DNA of 64,000 bases, taken from positions 1,364,001 to 1,428,000 of the forward strand of contig JAPWGK010000005.1 in NCBI GenBank assembly GCA_029641185.1. Direction: 5' to 3'. The notes beneath the pieces were generated by a model. The model was not told the origin of the DNA. It made no database searches and was given only the letters and a program-made list of their open reading frames with translations. Each line of letters begins with the position of its first letter. Within the stretch, counting starts at the first letter, position 1. This stretch comes from Pseudofabraea citricarpa (taxonomy: Eukaryota > Ascomycota > Leotiomycetes > Helotiales > Dermateaceae). Shown here piece after piece: positions 11,101 through 21,014 of the stretch. Made by a program: the position numbers and the translations under genes.

Positions 11101-14100
11101 GATGCACTGGCGAGGTCCTGTACGGCTTCTTCCGATTCAACTAAGCTAGCCTCCTTTCCAATTTCCGTATCGGTGTTTTCGACGTTCTGAGATACAGAGG
11201 GAAGTTCGGTTTCCGTGACCGTCTCATTATCGGGAATCGTCTCATCTGCTACAATTGAACTCTCCAAATCCGGCTCGTCTTGCGCCTCAGTTGTAGTCTC
11301 AGGTTCAACTAGGCTCGTCTCTATCGCAGTATTTGTATCGAGATCGTCTTCGTCGTGAGATATAGAAGAAGGTTCAATTCCTGTCGCCATCTGGTTATCG
11401 GAAATCGTCTCGTCTTTTACGCCCGAAGCCTGTAAATCCGGCTGGGTTTCCGTCTCAGCTGTAATTTCGGGTTCCTGAGGACTCTCTTTCTCTCCCTCCT
11501 TAATTTCCGGATCATTTGCTTCAGTTGAATCTATCACAATCTCTTCAGCGGCCGGAAGTCCTTTTTCACCAGATTCTCCTCCAGTTACCTCGGCGGTTAA
11601 GTCATCATCTGTTGCCTCGTCCGATGGCTTCGATACAGATTCATCCAGTACAGGATCAATTTCTCTGGTGGCTTCCTCCTCGGCTAGGGCTTCACTTGCT
11701 GGTTCCACTATGTCCTGGATAGATTCGTCAGTGCTTGCGATAAGTTCCTCTTGCTCTTGCTCGTTGTTTAAGTTATCCTGTTCTGGAAACGCGGAGGAAA
11801 TTCCAGGGCTCAGCTCCTTGTCTTCGGATTCGGGTTCCTTAGCGGCGACTTCTTCCTCTTCTTCTTTGGCTGGGCTATCTTGGATCTCAGGAGAAGCTTC
11901 AGTGCTAAGCTCCTTCTCTTCAGACTCAACGGAGGGCTCGTCAGAAATTGGCTGTTGGGGAATTGACTGCTCGGCCTCCTCTACCGGGTCTGCACTCAGA
12001 TTTTCGGATGGCAAATCGGTTGCAATAGGTTCATTGACGATGGGCACTTCCACATTTGTCTCATCCTTAACTGTCTCCTCTGGTCCCTGGGTCGCCGTTG
12101 AGTCACTTGTCTCAATTTCTCTGGAAATTCCGGCTACGGGAACAGACTCTGGCGCTACGCCCTTCGAGACATTCGAGATCTGGTGAGAAACAACAGCATG
12201 TTCTGCTAACTGGAAGACACCCTTCTCATTAAGATGAACACCATTGCTCAGGCCCGTGAGTTGTTCGACATGACCATCCATTGTCTCAACAAGTGCCGTG
12301 ACACCTTGTAAATCACTGCTCAAGGTCTTTATCGATGTACTTAATTCGGTACCTGAAGCGTCGATCTTGGTCTTGAGCTCGTCCGACAATGTTGTTACTG
12401 AGGTGCTCAAATCAGTACCCGAGGCATCGATTTCGGACTTGAGTTCGTCCGACAAAGTTGCTATCGATGTAGTAAGCGTGACATTATTGATCTCCATTTG
12501 GGAAACCATAGACGAAAGTGTTTCCGAAGAGCTGCTAACAAGAGTCTTGATCTCTGAGAGAATTTCGGAAGAATCATCATCTGAGGCCAGGGCTCCTGCT
12601 CCTGCTCCTGCTACTCCACCTACAGCCAAAGCTGCAAGGGCAGTTGACAGATTGGAGTGTGATGATTTGGTTTCTTCGTGAAGGTCTTTGACTAATCCTC
12701 CATGAGCATCAACACCAGCTCGTGATTCTTCGACCATTGCTTTAAGCGAGGTAATGTTCTCCATGATATCATCATGAGCATTCTCATTCTTGATGGTGTC
12801 AAGGAGTGTTGTATGTGAGGCCAATAGTTCTTGTTGGGCTGTGAGTAAGCCATGGGAATCTTGAACCTTAGCGAGGACTTCGGGATTTATTGTAGCCTCT
12901 TTGATTTCGTTCAAAGTTGCGCTTTGTGTTTCGAGGGTGGTAATCAGGATGTTGATATGAGCATTCAAAGCATCGAAATTTGCATTTCCAGCTTCTGGGG
13001 GAGGAGCAGAAGAGTGAGCAGACTGAAGACCCTTGATCTCTGCCAATGAAGTTAGATGCGATGCATGGAACTCATTGGAAGCTAAGGAAGCATCTTTAAT
13101 CTCGGCAAGACTTGCAATGTGTGCAGCATGGGAGACATTGGAAGCATCGGTTGCATCTCTGATTGAGGATAAGGTAGCCTCATGTGCCTCGAGAGTGGTT
13201 GCAATGGCACTGATTTGAGTTTTCAATGCGTCGGTATCTGGAGCAGCAGATGTCGGTTCGACACTCTTTGACTTTAGTTCTTCCAAAGTACCAGTATGAA
13301 TGGCATGCGAATCATCAAGAGCAGCATGTAAAGCTGCGATGGCTGCAGCATTGCTCGTGTGGGAATCATTTGAAGAATGAAGAGCGGTCAATACCTCGTC
13401 GCTAACATCCGATTCTCGAATTTCAGAGAGTTGGGCAGCATGGGCGGCATGTGACTCGTTGCTTGCATGTATTCCAGTCAGAATCTCTGCACCAATATCT
13501 TCCTTGATCTCTGTTAACAAATTTGTATGTGAGCCTAGAGTTTCAAGAACATTATCCAAGGCAGTCTTGTGTAAGTCAAGGACGGTTATTATACTGCTGG
13601 TGTGTGCTTCAATTGCCCCACTCTCCTGTGTTGTTGATGCATCTCCGGTTGGACCTGCGAGATTTTTCGCTTTGATATCCTCCAAAGCGGCTGTGTGGGA
13701 CTCTAGTGTACTTATAATGTTATTCATAGATGTCTCGAGACCTGCAATGTTGTTTGCATCTGAAGATGGAGCATCGGAAACAGGCACAACAACTAATGAC
13801 TTGATGCCATCCAGTGCAGAAGCATGTGAAGTATGAGCTTCATTAGCTTGTCTGACACCACTTAAAATCTCAGCACTTTGATCGGCGGCCCTGTGGGCTT
13901 CGAGAGTAGTAAGAACATCGTCCAACTTTTGTTCCAAAGCCATGAGGTTTCCGTTATCCGTTGCAGTTGGTACATCAGCGGACGCAGACTTGATGCCTTC
14001 GAGAGCAGTTGAATGTGACTGCACGCTGGCCAATATCTCTCCACTCTGGTCCGCAGCTCGGTGTGCTTCGAGAGTAGTGATAACAGTATCTAATTTGGCC

Positions 14101-16970
14101 TCTAGATTGGCAAGATTGCTGGCGTCTGGAACTGGTGTATCATCAGTGCTAACTGTAGGTTTCAGCCCTTCAAGTGCTGTGGCATGCGATTGTATGCCCG
14201 CTAGAATATCACCGCTTTGATCAGCAGCACGATGTGCTTCGAGGGTTGTTATAACAGTATCTAATTTTGCTTCGAGATTTGAGAGATTTCCACTATCCGA
14301 AGTAGGCGCGTCATCGGCAGCAGGCGCAGACTTCAGCCCTTCAAGTGCTTCTGCCTGCAATTTTAAGGCTGCTATAATTTCTGCACTTTGATCTGCTGTT
14401 CCATGGCCTTCTAACTTAGTGAGGAGATCATCAAGTTTGGACTCCAAATTGACAAGGCTGCCACTATCGGTATTTGGCGCAGCACCTGCTGTGTCTAAGG
14501 ATTTGATGCCCTCCAGGACGGTTCTATGAGCTGCATGTGACTCATTCGACTCCTTTACTCCAGCTAAAATTTCTGAACTTTGGTCTGCTGCTCTGTGCGC
14601 CTCTAAGGTAGTAAGTACATCATCAATCTTGGATTCCAGACTAGCGATATGACTGATATCTACAGCTGGCGCTGCCTCGGCTGCGTCGACAGGTCCGACA
14701 GACTTGATCCCCTCCAAAGCTGCTTTATGAGCCGCATGGGCCTCGTTTGACTCCTTGACTCCAGCAAGAATATCCGCACTTTGATCGGCTGCTCTATGAG
14801 CCTCGAGCGTCGTTAGCACATCATCAACCTTGGTTCCTAGGCCGGCTAAGCTCTCTCCGTTCGAAGTGAGGCCAGCCTCAATGTTATTTTTCAAGGATGC
14901 TAGTTCAGCACTAAGTGCTTGCACAGCTGTAAGAGTCTCGGTATTGTCGCTAGTTGGTGCTTGCTCTGACGCCGGAGCTGTATTTAATGACTTCAAGCCT
15001 TCCAGAGCTTCGCTGTGAGCTGTATGGGAATCATTTGATTTGTGAACTGCTGCAAGGATCTCTGCCGCCGTCGCCTGGAGTGCCACTGTGGACTCACTGC
15101 CATCACTAGCTGCAGCTTTCTCTACTTCGGGGGCGTCGTTTGTAGATTTGATTGATTCAAGAGCTGTAGCATGTGCAGCATGCGATTCGTTAGAAGCCTG
15201 CACAGCTGCGAGAATCTCTTCAGTCTTAGCCTGTAGTTCTGACAAGTCGGGTCCGCTAGAAGCTGGCACTGCATCAGAGGGAGGCGCAAGGCTTCTCTCC
15301 CTTATCTCGCTAAGGACTGAAGCATGAGTAGTATGCGATTCGTTCAAAGCCTGCACTGTTGCCAAAATCACCTCAGTCCTGGCTTCTAGTTCAGACATGT
15401 CGGGTCCCGTAGAAGTGGGTGCTGCAAGACTTCTCTCCTTAATTTCACCCAGAACTGTCGTGTGCGCACCATGCGATTCATTTAGCGAGTGAATAGCTGC
15501 TAATATTTCTTCGACCTTCGCTTGGAGTTCTGAGATATCTGGTCCGCCAGAAGTATGCTCTGCTTCAGTTGAAGGCGCAAGGCTTCTCTCCTTGATCTCA
15601 CCCAGAACTGTAGTGTGCGCAGTATGCGATTCGTTCGAGGCTTTTACAGCTGCCAAAATCTCCTCAGTCTTCGCCTGTAGCTCTGAGATATCCGGTCCAT
15701 TTGAAGCAGGCGCAGCATCAGATGCGACAAGACTTCGGTCTTTAATTTCACCAAGAACCGTACCATGCGAAGTATGCGAATCCTTCAGTTCATTCAAGGT
15801 CGCTGTCTGAGCCTCGATTGTGGAAATGACATTTGTAACCTGTGAACCAAGAGTATTAAAGTTATCGTTATTAGCAACTGTCCCAGTTTCGATATGTTCC
15901 TTTAGCGATTCAAGACCCGTTGAAATCGTTTGCAACGTCTCCATCACCGCCGAATCGTCCTTGTCACCACCACCTTCTTTGAGTCCTATTATCTCTTCCG
16001 AAATCGAATCTAACTTGGAAGTATGTGATGCTAATATTGACAAATCCTGCCCAATTACATGTTCATGGATGGACTTCACTTTTGTATCAAGATCTGCAGG
16101 GACGGCCTGTAAGATAGTGCCCATATCTGTTTGCATTTGGTCCAACTGTGCCTGCATAACTGAAGTCGCAGTTGTAGACTGTTCCGAAAACGACCTCATA
16201 GAAGGAAGTGTCTGCAGCGTAGGTGCCAACGCGGCATTCATCTCGGCCATGCCATCCACCACTTCTGTTATTTTGCTGTTGTTCGTGTCCACCGAATTCG
16301 ACAGCGTTGAAAGTTTCGAAACCATGTCCGAATTCCTTTGGTCTAAAAGTCGTTTTATCTGTTCAAAGTCGATTCCGACCGTATTTGTAGGTATGCTTCT
16401 CGGAGCCGCCGGAGCACTTTCTGGAGCTGGTACGCTTGCTGGCACATTTGCTGGCACATCTAGTGCTCTCTCCATTTCCTCCCTTTTTTCAGCATTCGGC
16501 GGATGTGAGGAAAGTGGTCCATGTTGCCTCTCTGCCTCTTCCTCCGTCGCTCCCGTCCCAGGTCGTATAACTGATATTCGTTTTCCCTTTCCATCATCTG
16601 CATTAGTATCAATCCGCGTTAATAGGTCCTCCACGCTGGCATTTGTTCTCCTCAATAAAAGTTCATGCGAGTAAACTGCTTCCACCACTGGCTGTATAGT
16701 GTCTAGTGCAGACTTGATACCCGGGTTTATTAGCTTCGCCAGATGACTGGCAATCGCGGCCTGGAAGGCATCGCTGCTAATTGCTTGCTCGATGGCAGCT
16801 CGTAGGGTATCCGAGTCTTGCGCGAAACCTCCGCCTCCGCTTGTAGGACTCTTGAGCTCGCGACTCTTGCCTTCGAAACTGGCTCGGATTCTGCTTGTTA
16901 AGGGCGGCCGAGAGTTGGGTGGCATTATGGGCGGCGAGGGCTGTGAGGTGGGTTTGAGGTTGATGGGCAT
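8136..16970 (-). CDS. Giant repetitive, low-complexity protein (2,944 residues)
   Basis: A single uninterrupted frame of 8,835 nt from ATG at 16970. Layout, by approximate residue: 1-130, Pro/Ser-rich start and a helical block (RAAIEQAISSDAFQAAIASH); 130-340, linker and helical segment; about 340-1450, many degenerate copies of a helical unit reading roughly ILAxVxxSNESHxAHxxxLxEIK or VxTTLEAHRAADQSxEIL; a GAGAGAL patch near 1455; about 1640-2500, very acidic and rich in Glu/Pro/Ser with long imperfect repeats (EEAHEDEAEKA); about 2640-2800, four or so copies of HRYAExExxRYDE followed by FGRxxxTIPGLSSHG; a Lys/Glu run near 2900-2920 (KKGKKEKKEKK) and a short acidic tail. Such long coiled-coil plus disordered proteins act as scaffolds or tethers (fungal septal-pore and Woronin-body proteins are examples), but I cannot assign this one. 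No enzyme domain is visible. Confidence 0.85.
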   Translation of the reverse strand: MPINLKPTSQPSPPIMPPNSRPPLTSRIRASFEGKSRELKSPTSGGGGFAQDSDTLRAAIEQAISSDAFQAAIASHLAKLINPGIKSALDTIQPVVEAVYSHELLLRRTNASVEDLLTRIDTNADDGKGKRISVIRPGTGATEEEAERQHGPLSSHPPNAEKREEMERALDVPANVPASVPAPESAPAAPRSIPTNTVGIDFEQIKRLLDQRNSDMVSKLSTLSNSVDTNNSKITEVVDGMAEMNAALAPTLQTLPSMRSFSEQSTTATSVMQAQLDQMQTDMGTILQAVPADLDTKVKSIHEHVIGQDLSILASHTSKLDSISEEIIGLKEGGGDKDDSAVMETLQTISTGLESLKEHIETGTVANNDNFNTLGSQVTNVISTIEAQTATLNELKDSHTSHGTVLGEIKDRSLVASDAAPASNGPDISELQAKTEEILAAVKASNESHTAHTTVLGEIKERSLAPSTEAEHTSGGPDISELQAKVEEILAAIHSLNESHGAHTTVLGEIKERSLAAPTSTGPDMSELEARTEVILATVQALNESHTTHASVLSEIRERSLAPPSDAVPASSGPDLSELQAKTEEILAAVQASNESHAAHATALESIKSTNDAPEVEKAAASDGSESTVALQATAAEILAAVHKSNDSHTAHSEALEGLKSLNTAPASEQAPTSDNTETLTAVQALSAELASLKNNIEAGLTSNGESLAGLGTKVDDVLTTLEAHRAADQSADILAGVKESNEAHAAHKAALEGIKSVGPVDAAEAAPAVDISHIASLESKIDDVLTTLEAHRAADQSSEILAGVKESNESHAAHRTVLEGIKSLDTAGAAPNTDSGSLVNLESKLDDLLTKLEGHGTADQSAEIIAALKLQAEALEGLKSAPAADDAPTSDSGNLSNLEAKLDTVITTLEAHRAADQSGDILAGIQSHATALEGLKPTVSTDDTPVPDASNLANLEAKLDTVITTLEAHRAADQSGEILASVQSHSTALEGIKSASADVPTATDNGNLMALEQKLDDVLTTLEAHRAADQSAEILSGVRQANEAHTSHASALDGIKSLVVVPVSDAPSSDANNIAGLETSMNNIISTLESHTAALEDIKAKNLAGPTGDASTTQESGAIEAHTSSIITVLDLHKTALDNVLETLGSHTNLLTEIKEDIGAEILTGIHASNESHAAHAAQLSEIRESDVSDEVLTALHSSNDSHTSNAAAIAALHAALDDSHAIHTGTLEELKSKSVEPTSAAPDTDALKTQISAIATTLEAHEATLSSIRDATDASNVSHAAHIASLAEIKDASLASNEFHASHLTSLAEIKGLQSAHSSAPPPEAGNANFDALNAHINILITTLETQSATLNEIKEATINPEVLAKVQDSHGLLTAQQELLASHTTLLDTIKNENAHDDIMENITSLKAMVEESRAGVDAHGGLVKDLHEETKSSHSNLSTALAALAVGGVAGAGAGALASDDDSSEILSEIKTLVSSSSETLSSMVSQMEINNVTLTTSIATLSDELKSEIDASGTDLSTSVTTLSDELKTKIDASGTELSTSIKTLSSDLQGVTALVETMDGHVEQLTGLSNGVHLNEKGVFQLAEHAVVSHQISNVSKGVAPESVPVAGISREIETSDSTATQGPEETVKDETNVEVPIVNEPIATDLPSENLSADPVEEAEQSIPQQPISDEPSVESEEKELSTEASPEIQDSPAKEEEEEVAAKEPESEDKELSPGISSAFPEQDNLNNEQEQEELIASTDESIQDIVEPASEALAEEEATREIDPVLDESVSKPSDEATDDDLTAEVTGGESGEKGLPAAEEIVIDSTEANDPEIKEGEKESPQEPEITAETETQPDLQASGVKDETISDNQMATGIEPSSISHDEDDLDTNTAIETSLVEPETTTEAQDEPDLESSIVADETIPDNETVTETELPSVSQNVENTDTEIGKEASLVESEEAVQDLASASSEHPVDNDQIGAEAQTSPVDDSHGVENSDIEIAKDIGSIESEGTGQDLASPSTEHQVVPEAPSFETGIPTDNAEAEDSHSEGEGETPKHDSIPEVEAPQEEEAHEDEAEKADSDKPDMDIGKDTSLVEPEEVEQDLANVSTEHQATLDEPASQQGILNDDPDEYVKSGVEAESPKDDAILQVETLKEEEAHENETEKASSRAPSPVPEQSIPEETSHEQEQPPNNSSDDIVATPDSPNDQTTPDLEVAPGLNNDLESELNSAEKHDEPHVLIEDSDTKEPEHESELLEHHDDKDIPQSDVLESDPASEPLEKNDEANVLAEDLEKMEPEHSSELPEHQDLAEQEPNNAKLDLDEHDPVSRQLEDDSASLSHQTKEQPESPAEESHTHEFESESEHKAEPTPVSSYNDIHQGEQHKDRDIETPEVGSPLSPYSPESEFQRRQEPLDTDLYSESWEPSAKKSEENLPEQSRDNIFSDENEVDTPDVASPGHDDYHEPRVAADHPNPAVNPVDSSHQDYPQQVQVPSHLERSGFDDYYETDLPTAQHPFQEEPSHAQEYDSHRDLPRQSQASPEFDSRDPRDYEPEDLAAHRFEHAVPSHYAQGDQRDYDSDDSIGPQHATAMPSHHTEEYAPQSEFSRQSGAAPDLTSRGYDRDDEPENFSQQAPAGSAFDHQDLYDQYGSESSPTHRYMETESPRYDEALQPDFGRETPTIPGLSTHSTEREYASDAHQGHRYAEAEPSRYDDDDDDERQSGFGRGASTIPGLSSHGFQDDDEPETSAGHRYAEPEQSRYDEDYEPQSDLTRGLPTVPSLSSQGVHEEYEPNPGYGHAAQEPVDYQEEHASHQPFPQQIQTSNLSSPDSDDNYVPGASAERRFTPAEPFSYSNEYFPPAHEARDAPAMTSPAEESHAMPLASPPIDYEQDSATASASASTSAFASPTSPSFPGSPTKKGKKGKKEKKEKKEKKKKEKFVFDPDAEDEDNDAAGGSAAV
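8590..9060 (-). repeat. C-terminal Tyr/Arg/Asp repeat block of the giant gene
   Basis: Four or so copies of a unit of about 40 codons recur here. Each reads HRYAE-x-E-x-x-RYDE, an acidic stretch, F-x-R or L-x-R, then TIPGLSSHG or TVPSLSSQG. The unit differs from the helical repeats in the N-terminal half, so the protein carries two unrelated repeat families. Confidence 0.65.
13260..15960 (-). repeat. Degenerate tandem repeats inside the giant gene
   Basis: This part of the coding sequence is built from roughly twenty diverged copies of a short helical unit. On the plus strand, motifs complementary to GCHMAHRAADQ-, SNESHAAH- and LEGIK-type codons recur every 120-250 bp (for example near 13880, 14050, 14220, 14590, 14780). 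Copies differ at many silent and some coding positions, so the array is old or kept under protein-level selection rather than freshly duplicated. Copy number is counted by eye. Confidence 0.7.
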
Positions 16971-18066
16971 CGATCAAGAGACCATTCATTCATGGCGCGC
17001 TCGTTATGGACGTAGAAAAAGAGAAGAGTGAAGATAGAGAATTTTACCTACCTGGCACCGGGCCATACTCACCGCCGCACGAGCCAGCAGGGCCATTGAG
17101 CATGGAATTGGCTATAAAACAGCTAGTATAGATGAATGAACTGGCAGTTCATGCATGATTGATCGTCCTGACGAGAGTGCTTTAATGCGTGTGTGTGTGT
17201 GTGTTGTCCAATGCGAACGTTACAAATCTCGATCCCACCTCGCTCCCGAGCCCCATAGCCAATTACCGCCGGGGCTAGGCGAGCATGCTGCGCACGTGAT
17301 CTTCTCCGGCACTGGCCACGTTCCTACTCTAATATCAAGGGTTGCCCAAAAGCAATGTGTGCCATCGAGACTGGTGGATCCGATGACAGCATGTGGGGTG
17401 CATGCTACTCTGGCTCCCAGCGGATGTGCGTGACGAAGTAAGCGCTGGCCCATTCTTTCTATGCCCAAGTCTGCATTGAGGATTTCAGGTAATCTCATCC
17501 GAACCTTGAAACGCCAACATGCTTTTTCGCCCTGGAAGGAGCAGGAAAGACAGCCTTGTCAAGGCAATAGGCTGACAAACCATGAGGTTCTTCATGGTGC
17601 ATATTGCAGAAGTCCTGGCCAAAACACTCAGGTTATCTTATCTTGGGCTATGTTTCAGGAATGTATTGGCTACCAAATGTCATGCTGTTCCGCTGGCTGA
17701 AGCTATCCGGCCAATGGAGTCAAATATACACTGTCCCTAGCTCAACAGCATACCAGAGAGCTTGCATATATCTGGACTTAGGTATTCACAGCAACTAGGC
17801 CAGATCTGGTTATGATGTTGTATTTTCTGTGGGACAAATGTGAGACAATAAACAAACCTTTCCAAAGCGAGAATGATCCCGAAGGGTTTACCATGACTGG
17901 GGAAAAGCATAATTGATTTGAAAAACACAACGCATCGACGACGGTTGCCAAGCTGTAAATATTGACATAGATCTCCTCCACGGATCAGCCGACGCTCGAG
18001 TAATTGACTCTGCCAACGGCTATCTACTGCCTCCTTGATCCTTGCTAATAAGCTTCTTTCATCCCT
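16971..18066. other. Intergenic, promoter side of the giant gene
   Basis: About 1.1 kb containing the likely promoter of the giant gene and the 3' flank of the polygalacturonase gene. A short GT dinucleotide run lies at about 17190-17204. Open frames at 17155-17798 are on both strands, overlap each other and show nothing recognisable. Confidence 0.5.
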
Positions 18067-19339
18067 CTACAGAGAGCAAGATGCTCCGCTGGGCACATTC
18101 AAACAAGAAGATGACGTTTTTCCACCGGTAACACTGACATCTGTCCAAGTCCAATCCGAGCAGGAGCCGCTGCCGCACTCTATCAAGATGTTTGTACCTG
18201 AAGAGCTAACAGTACCCTTGACATTATCAAGAGTGAAGTCCTTGATGGTCACACCGTTGGTTGGGCTGCCTTCTGTGCCATCATATGCCTGATCAACAAT
18301 AATACCATACTTGGTGATGCCCGAAAGAGTAATGTCTTGATACGTGACACCACTAACCGAGCCTGTATCGCCAGAAATTGTTTTGATGCGGACGCCTTGC
18401 AGGGAATTAGCTTGTAAAAAATAGACAACAAGACCACCATACCATTTTGTGAGTCTTTGATTTCGGAACTTTCAAATAGCACAGTATCAACAGTGTTGTC
18501 GGTTCTCCCACCAACAGAGCCAATAGACAAACCATGACCACCGGAGCATACACCGCCAGAAAATGTTATATCCTTTACTAATTAGCACTATGTTTGGGAC
18601 GGAAAAGGTTAGACTTACCGTCCCAGAGTTGATAGCAACACAGTCATCTTGATTGTAAACATTGGCACCAGTGATAGTTATTCCAGTACTGCTTCCGATG
18701 TCAAAGCCATCCGTGTTAGCACCTTCATCATCACCAGCACTGTTATCGATTGTAATCCCAGTCAATGTTAGGTCAGTGGCAGTATTAACACTAAACACCT
18801 GGACGGGTGAATTTTGAATATAGACCGAATTGATACTAGAAGAAATCATGTTGTGGGCGTAGAAGAACTTGGGCTTGGTTTTGCCGCCATTACTTCCTTC
18901 GCCGTCCCAGTATGAAGCTCCATTCCCGTTGAGGTAGGCCCCTGAGGCACCAGTAACTGTAATGGATGTCCCAGATACAGAAACCAATGGCCCCGACCAC
19001 TCTTCGTATCCGAAGGTTGTTTCCCCCTCAAAGATGACCTGTTTGTTGTCAGGAAGATTGCATGACTTTCTCCGAAATACTTATACTTACATGGGTACCA
19101 GTATTGAGACCAGTAAGATCCAGCGTTGTACCAGAAGGAACAGCAAGAGCTGATAGAACAATGGTAGAACATGAAGTCTTTGACTTACTCGCCGAGGATG
19201 CACCCCCGGAACCAGAGAATGTGCAAGTCGTTGCTCTCTCGGCAAGATTGGGGGCGGCAGTTGGCTCAGGAGCAGGAGCAGGAGCTCCCAGCACCAATGA
19301 AGTGCTAAGAAATAGAAGTGCTAGAGCAAGCTTGACCAT
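18067..19339 (-). CDS. Secreted endopolygalacturonase (GH28)
   Basis: Four exons (19339-19091, 19038-18619, 18572-18443, 18395-18067) give 375 residues. GH28 endopolygalacturonases hydrolyse alpha-1,4-galacturonan in plant cell-wall pectin. The protein begins with a clear signal peptide ([20 protein letters not shown]) and a short Pro-rich propeptide ending near NLAERA. The GH28 signature residues are all visible: [22 protein letters not shown] and RIKT. Many beta-helix coils with ITVTG- and LTLTG-type turns lie between them, and the C-terminal Cys residues match the fungal enzymes. Length is typical. A CATAAATAT sequence on the minus strand about 90 bp before the ATG may be a TATA-like element. 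Endo activity is inferred from overall type. Confidence 0.95.
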
Positions 19340-20554
19340 TTTGATGGAATGAGATGTTGGGATCGAAAGTATAAAGAGAATAGTTTATCTTGGCATTGTG
19401 ACTGACAATGCGGAAACAGCAATATTTATGCTCATGAAAAGGCTAACATCGTGTCGAGTTGTGATACCAAAGACCAACAAGACTTCTTGGTGTATTCGTG
19501 TACTTCTCCTCCTCCACAACGGAGCAATATACGGCTGCATCTTGGCAATTTCTCCGTGCAGGTTTGGCATGCAGCATAAATTTCTCCAAAGCTTGAATGC
19601 ATCCAGCAGGCCGGTACACCACGCGTCCTTGATGCCGTGGCTGACATTTGGACTCTGGCAGCTGACGGCATTCAGGGATATGGGGTTGGCCAAGCCAGAC
19701 AAGCTTTCCCCAGAATTTGGTGAAGACGCTAGTCTTATAATTCCTCATTGGAGGTCAAACACTTTCTGTTCACTCCTCTCTCGGGCCTGAATTTTTCCAC
19801 TCATCCTGACGAGACAAAATTCCGTGCTGTCCCCTCTATTATTGATCAATCTTGTGAGACTTCCTAGTAGTTCACGGCGCTCATCGTTGTATTCGGTCAG
19901 GACACCGTGCCTTGTCGGAAGACGGAAGATGACATTTCTAGAGGGGAAAGAAGCCGTGCAGGCTGGTGAGGTATGAGTGGTGGATTCATATACACAGCCA
20001 CGGAAGTCGGCAGCCCACTCAAACCTGTTGACGCAGCTACCCTGTCATGTCATCACCAATCATGTATGATCTGGAGAGCAAGGCAACATACTTCATTCAA
20101 GCAAGATGTCCATCCTTTTGATAGTTCAGTAGTGACAACAACAGAGGAAAAACTCAGAACGTCATATTCTATTTCCAGGAGTTGAAAAGGTAATATCAGA
20201 GGTCAAGAACGGTATGGCTACTGAAGTTGCGATGTTGGGAGGACTACGAAAGTGTGGCGCGCAGCTGGCGCAGCGGCATCCATCATCCCCACGTGATGCT
20301 AGAAAGCAATAAGCGCACAACAACCCTCAGCTTCACTAAAAAATCAATAAGAATAAGAGCAAGAGAGCAAGAGAGGTTTCTAAGAGGTCAATATCCATTT
20401 GATTGACTACTTCTTGAATATTACCACGTGATTGTCCCAAGAGTTGATTTTGCTCTCTGAACATCTATCTCCTCGATCCATATTCCGAACTTATGATAAA
20501 AGTCCAAGCCAATTGTTAAGATACACACAAATCCAAATGAAATTTTCACTTTGT
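19340..20554. other. Intergenic, no gene seen
   Basis: About 1.2 kb upstream of the polygalacturonase gene. Overlapping frames on both strands at 19385-19790 are mutual shadows without recognisable content. CACGTG hexamers do not stand out as a set; a CCCCACGTGATG sequence lies near 20288 and another CACGTGAT near 20425. Confidence 0.45.
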
Positions 20555-21014
20555 CTAATCTGCATCTAATTTTACCTCATCAACATCATCGCCTACTGGT
20601 GCAATTGCCTTCTCCAATTCCCGGATTCTCGAGACATCGGGTACGAAGGCCACGTACAGGACAATAGAACAATCAATAAATATGGATTCCGTCCTATCAG
20701 TATGATCTTGAGCAGCTTTGGCAAGTGGGAAAGGAAGAAATGATTCCAGCAAACTCAAGTGCTGCTCGCTAAACTGCCAAACTATGAACCTTGGAAGTCA
20801 ACAACAGGGCATTTCTCCGTAAGCAGATATAGCTAAGTAAGGAAAAGAATAAGAAGTTACCATAAGGCTTTGATATATCTATTATACATATGTTACTTTT
20901 CATATCTTGCCTCCTTGCTCCCTTATCATGACCTCCTTTACCCCAGTCACTGACTTCAGTTACATCATCGAAGCTTTCACAAAGTGTACAAGAACGACTA
21001 AGTCCGAAGCACAA
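20555..21014 (-). CDS. Possible small gene, two exons (126 residues)
   Basis: Two adjacent minus-strand frames join through a plausible GT-AG intron (exons 21014-20861 and 20781-20555), turning two short frames into one of 126 residues with KPY-VWQFSEQHLSLLESF across the junction. The C-terminal half is acidic and ends EVKLDAD. I do not recognise the family. The join keeps phase and yields a sensible-looking protein, but this could be the remnant of a longer gene or chance. Confidence 0.35.

Noticed and set aside
13260..15960. CRISPR-like array
   Set aside because: The periodic units are diverged coding repeats in one open frame, with no constant repeat and unique spacers, in a eukaryotic genome.
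15820..16674. 284-residue plus-strand frame and many other long frames antisense to the giant gene
   Set aside because: They mirror the repetitive codon pattern of the minus-strand gene; sequence is Ser/Ala/Val-rich without domains, as expected of shadows.
19385..19790. Overlapping frames of 80-130 residues on both strands
   Set aside because: Several frames cover the same bases in both directions, without introns, domains or coding-like composition.
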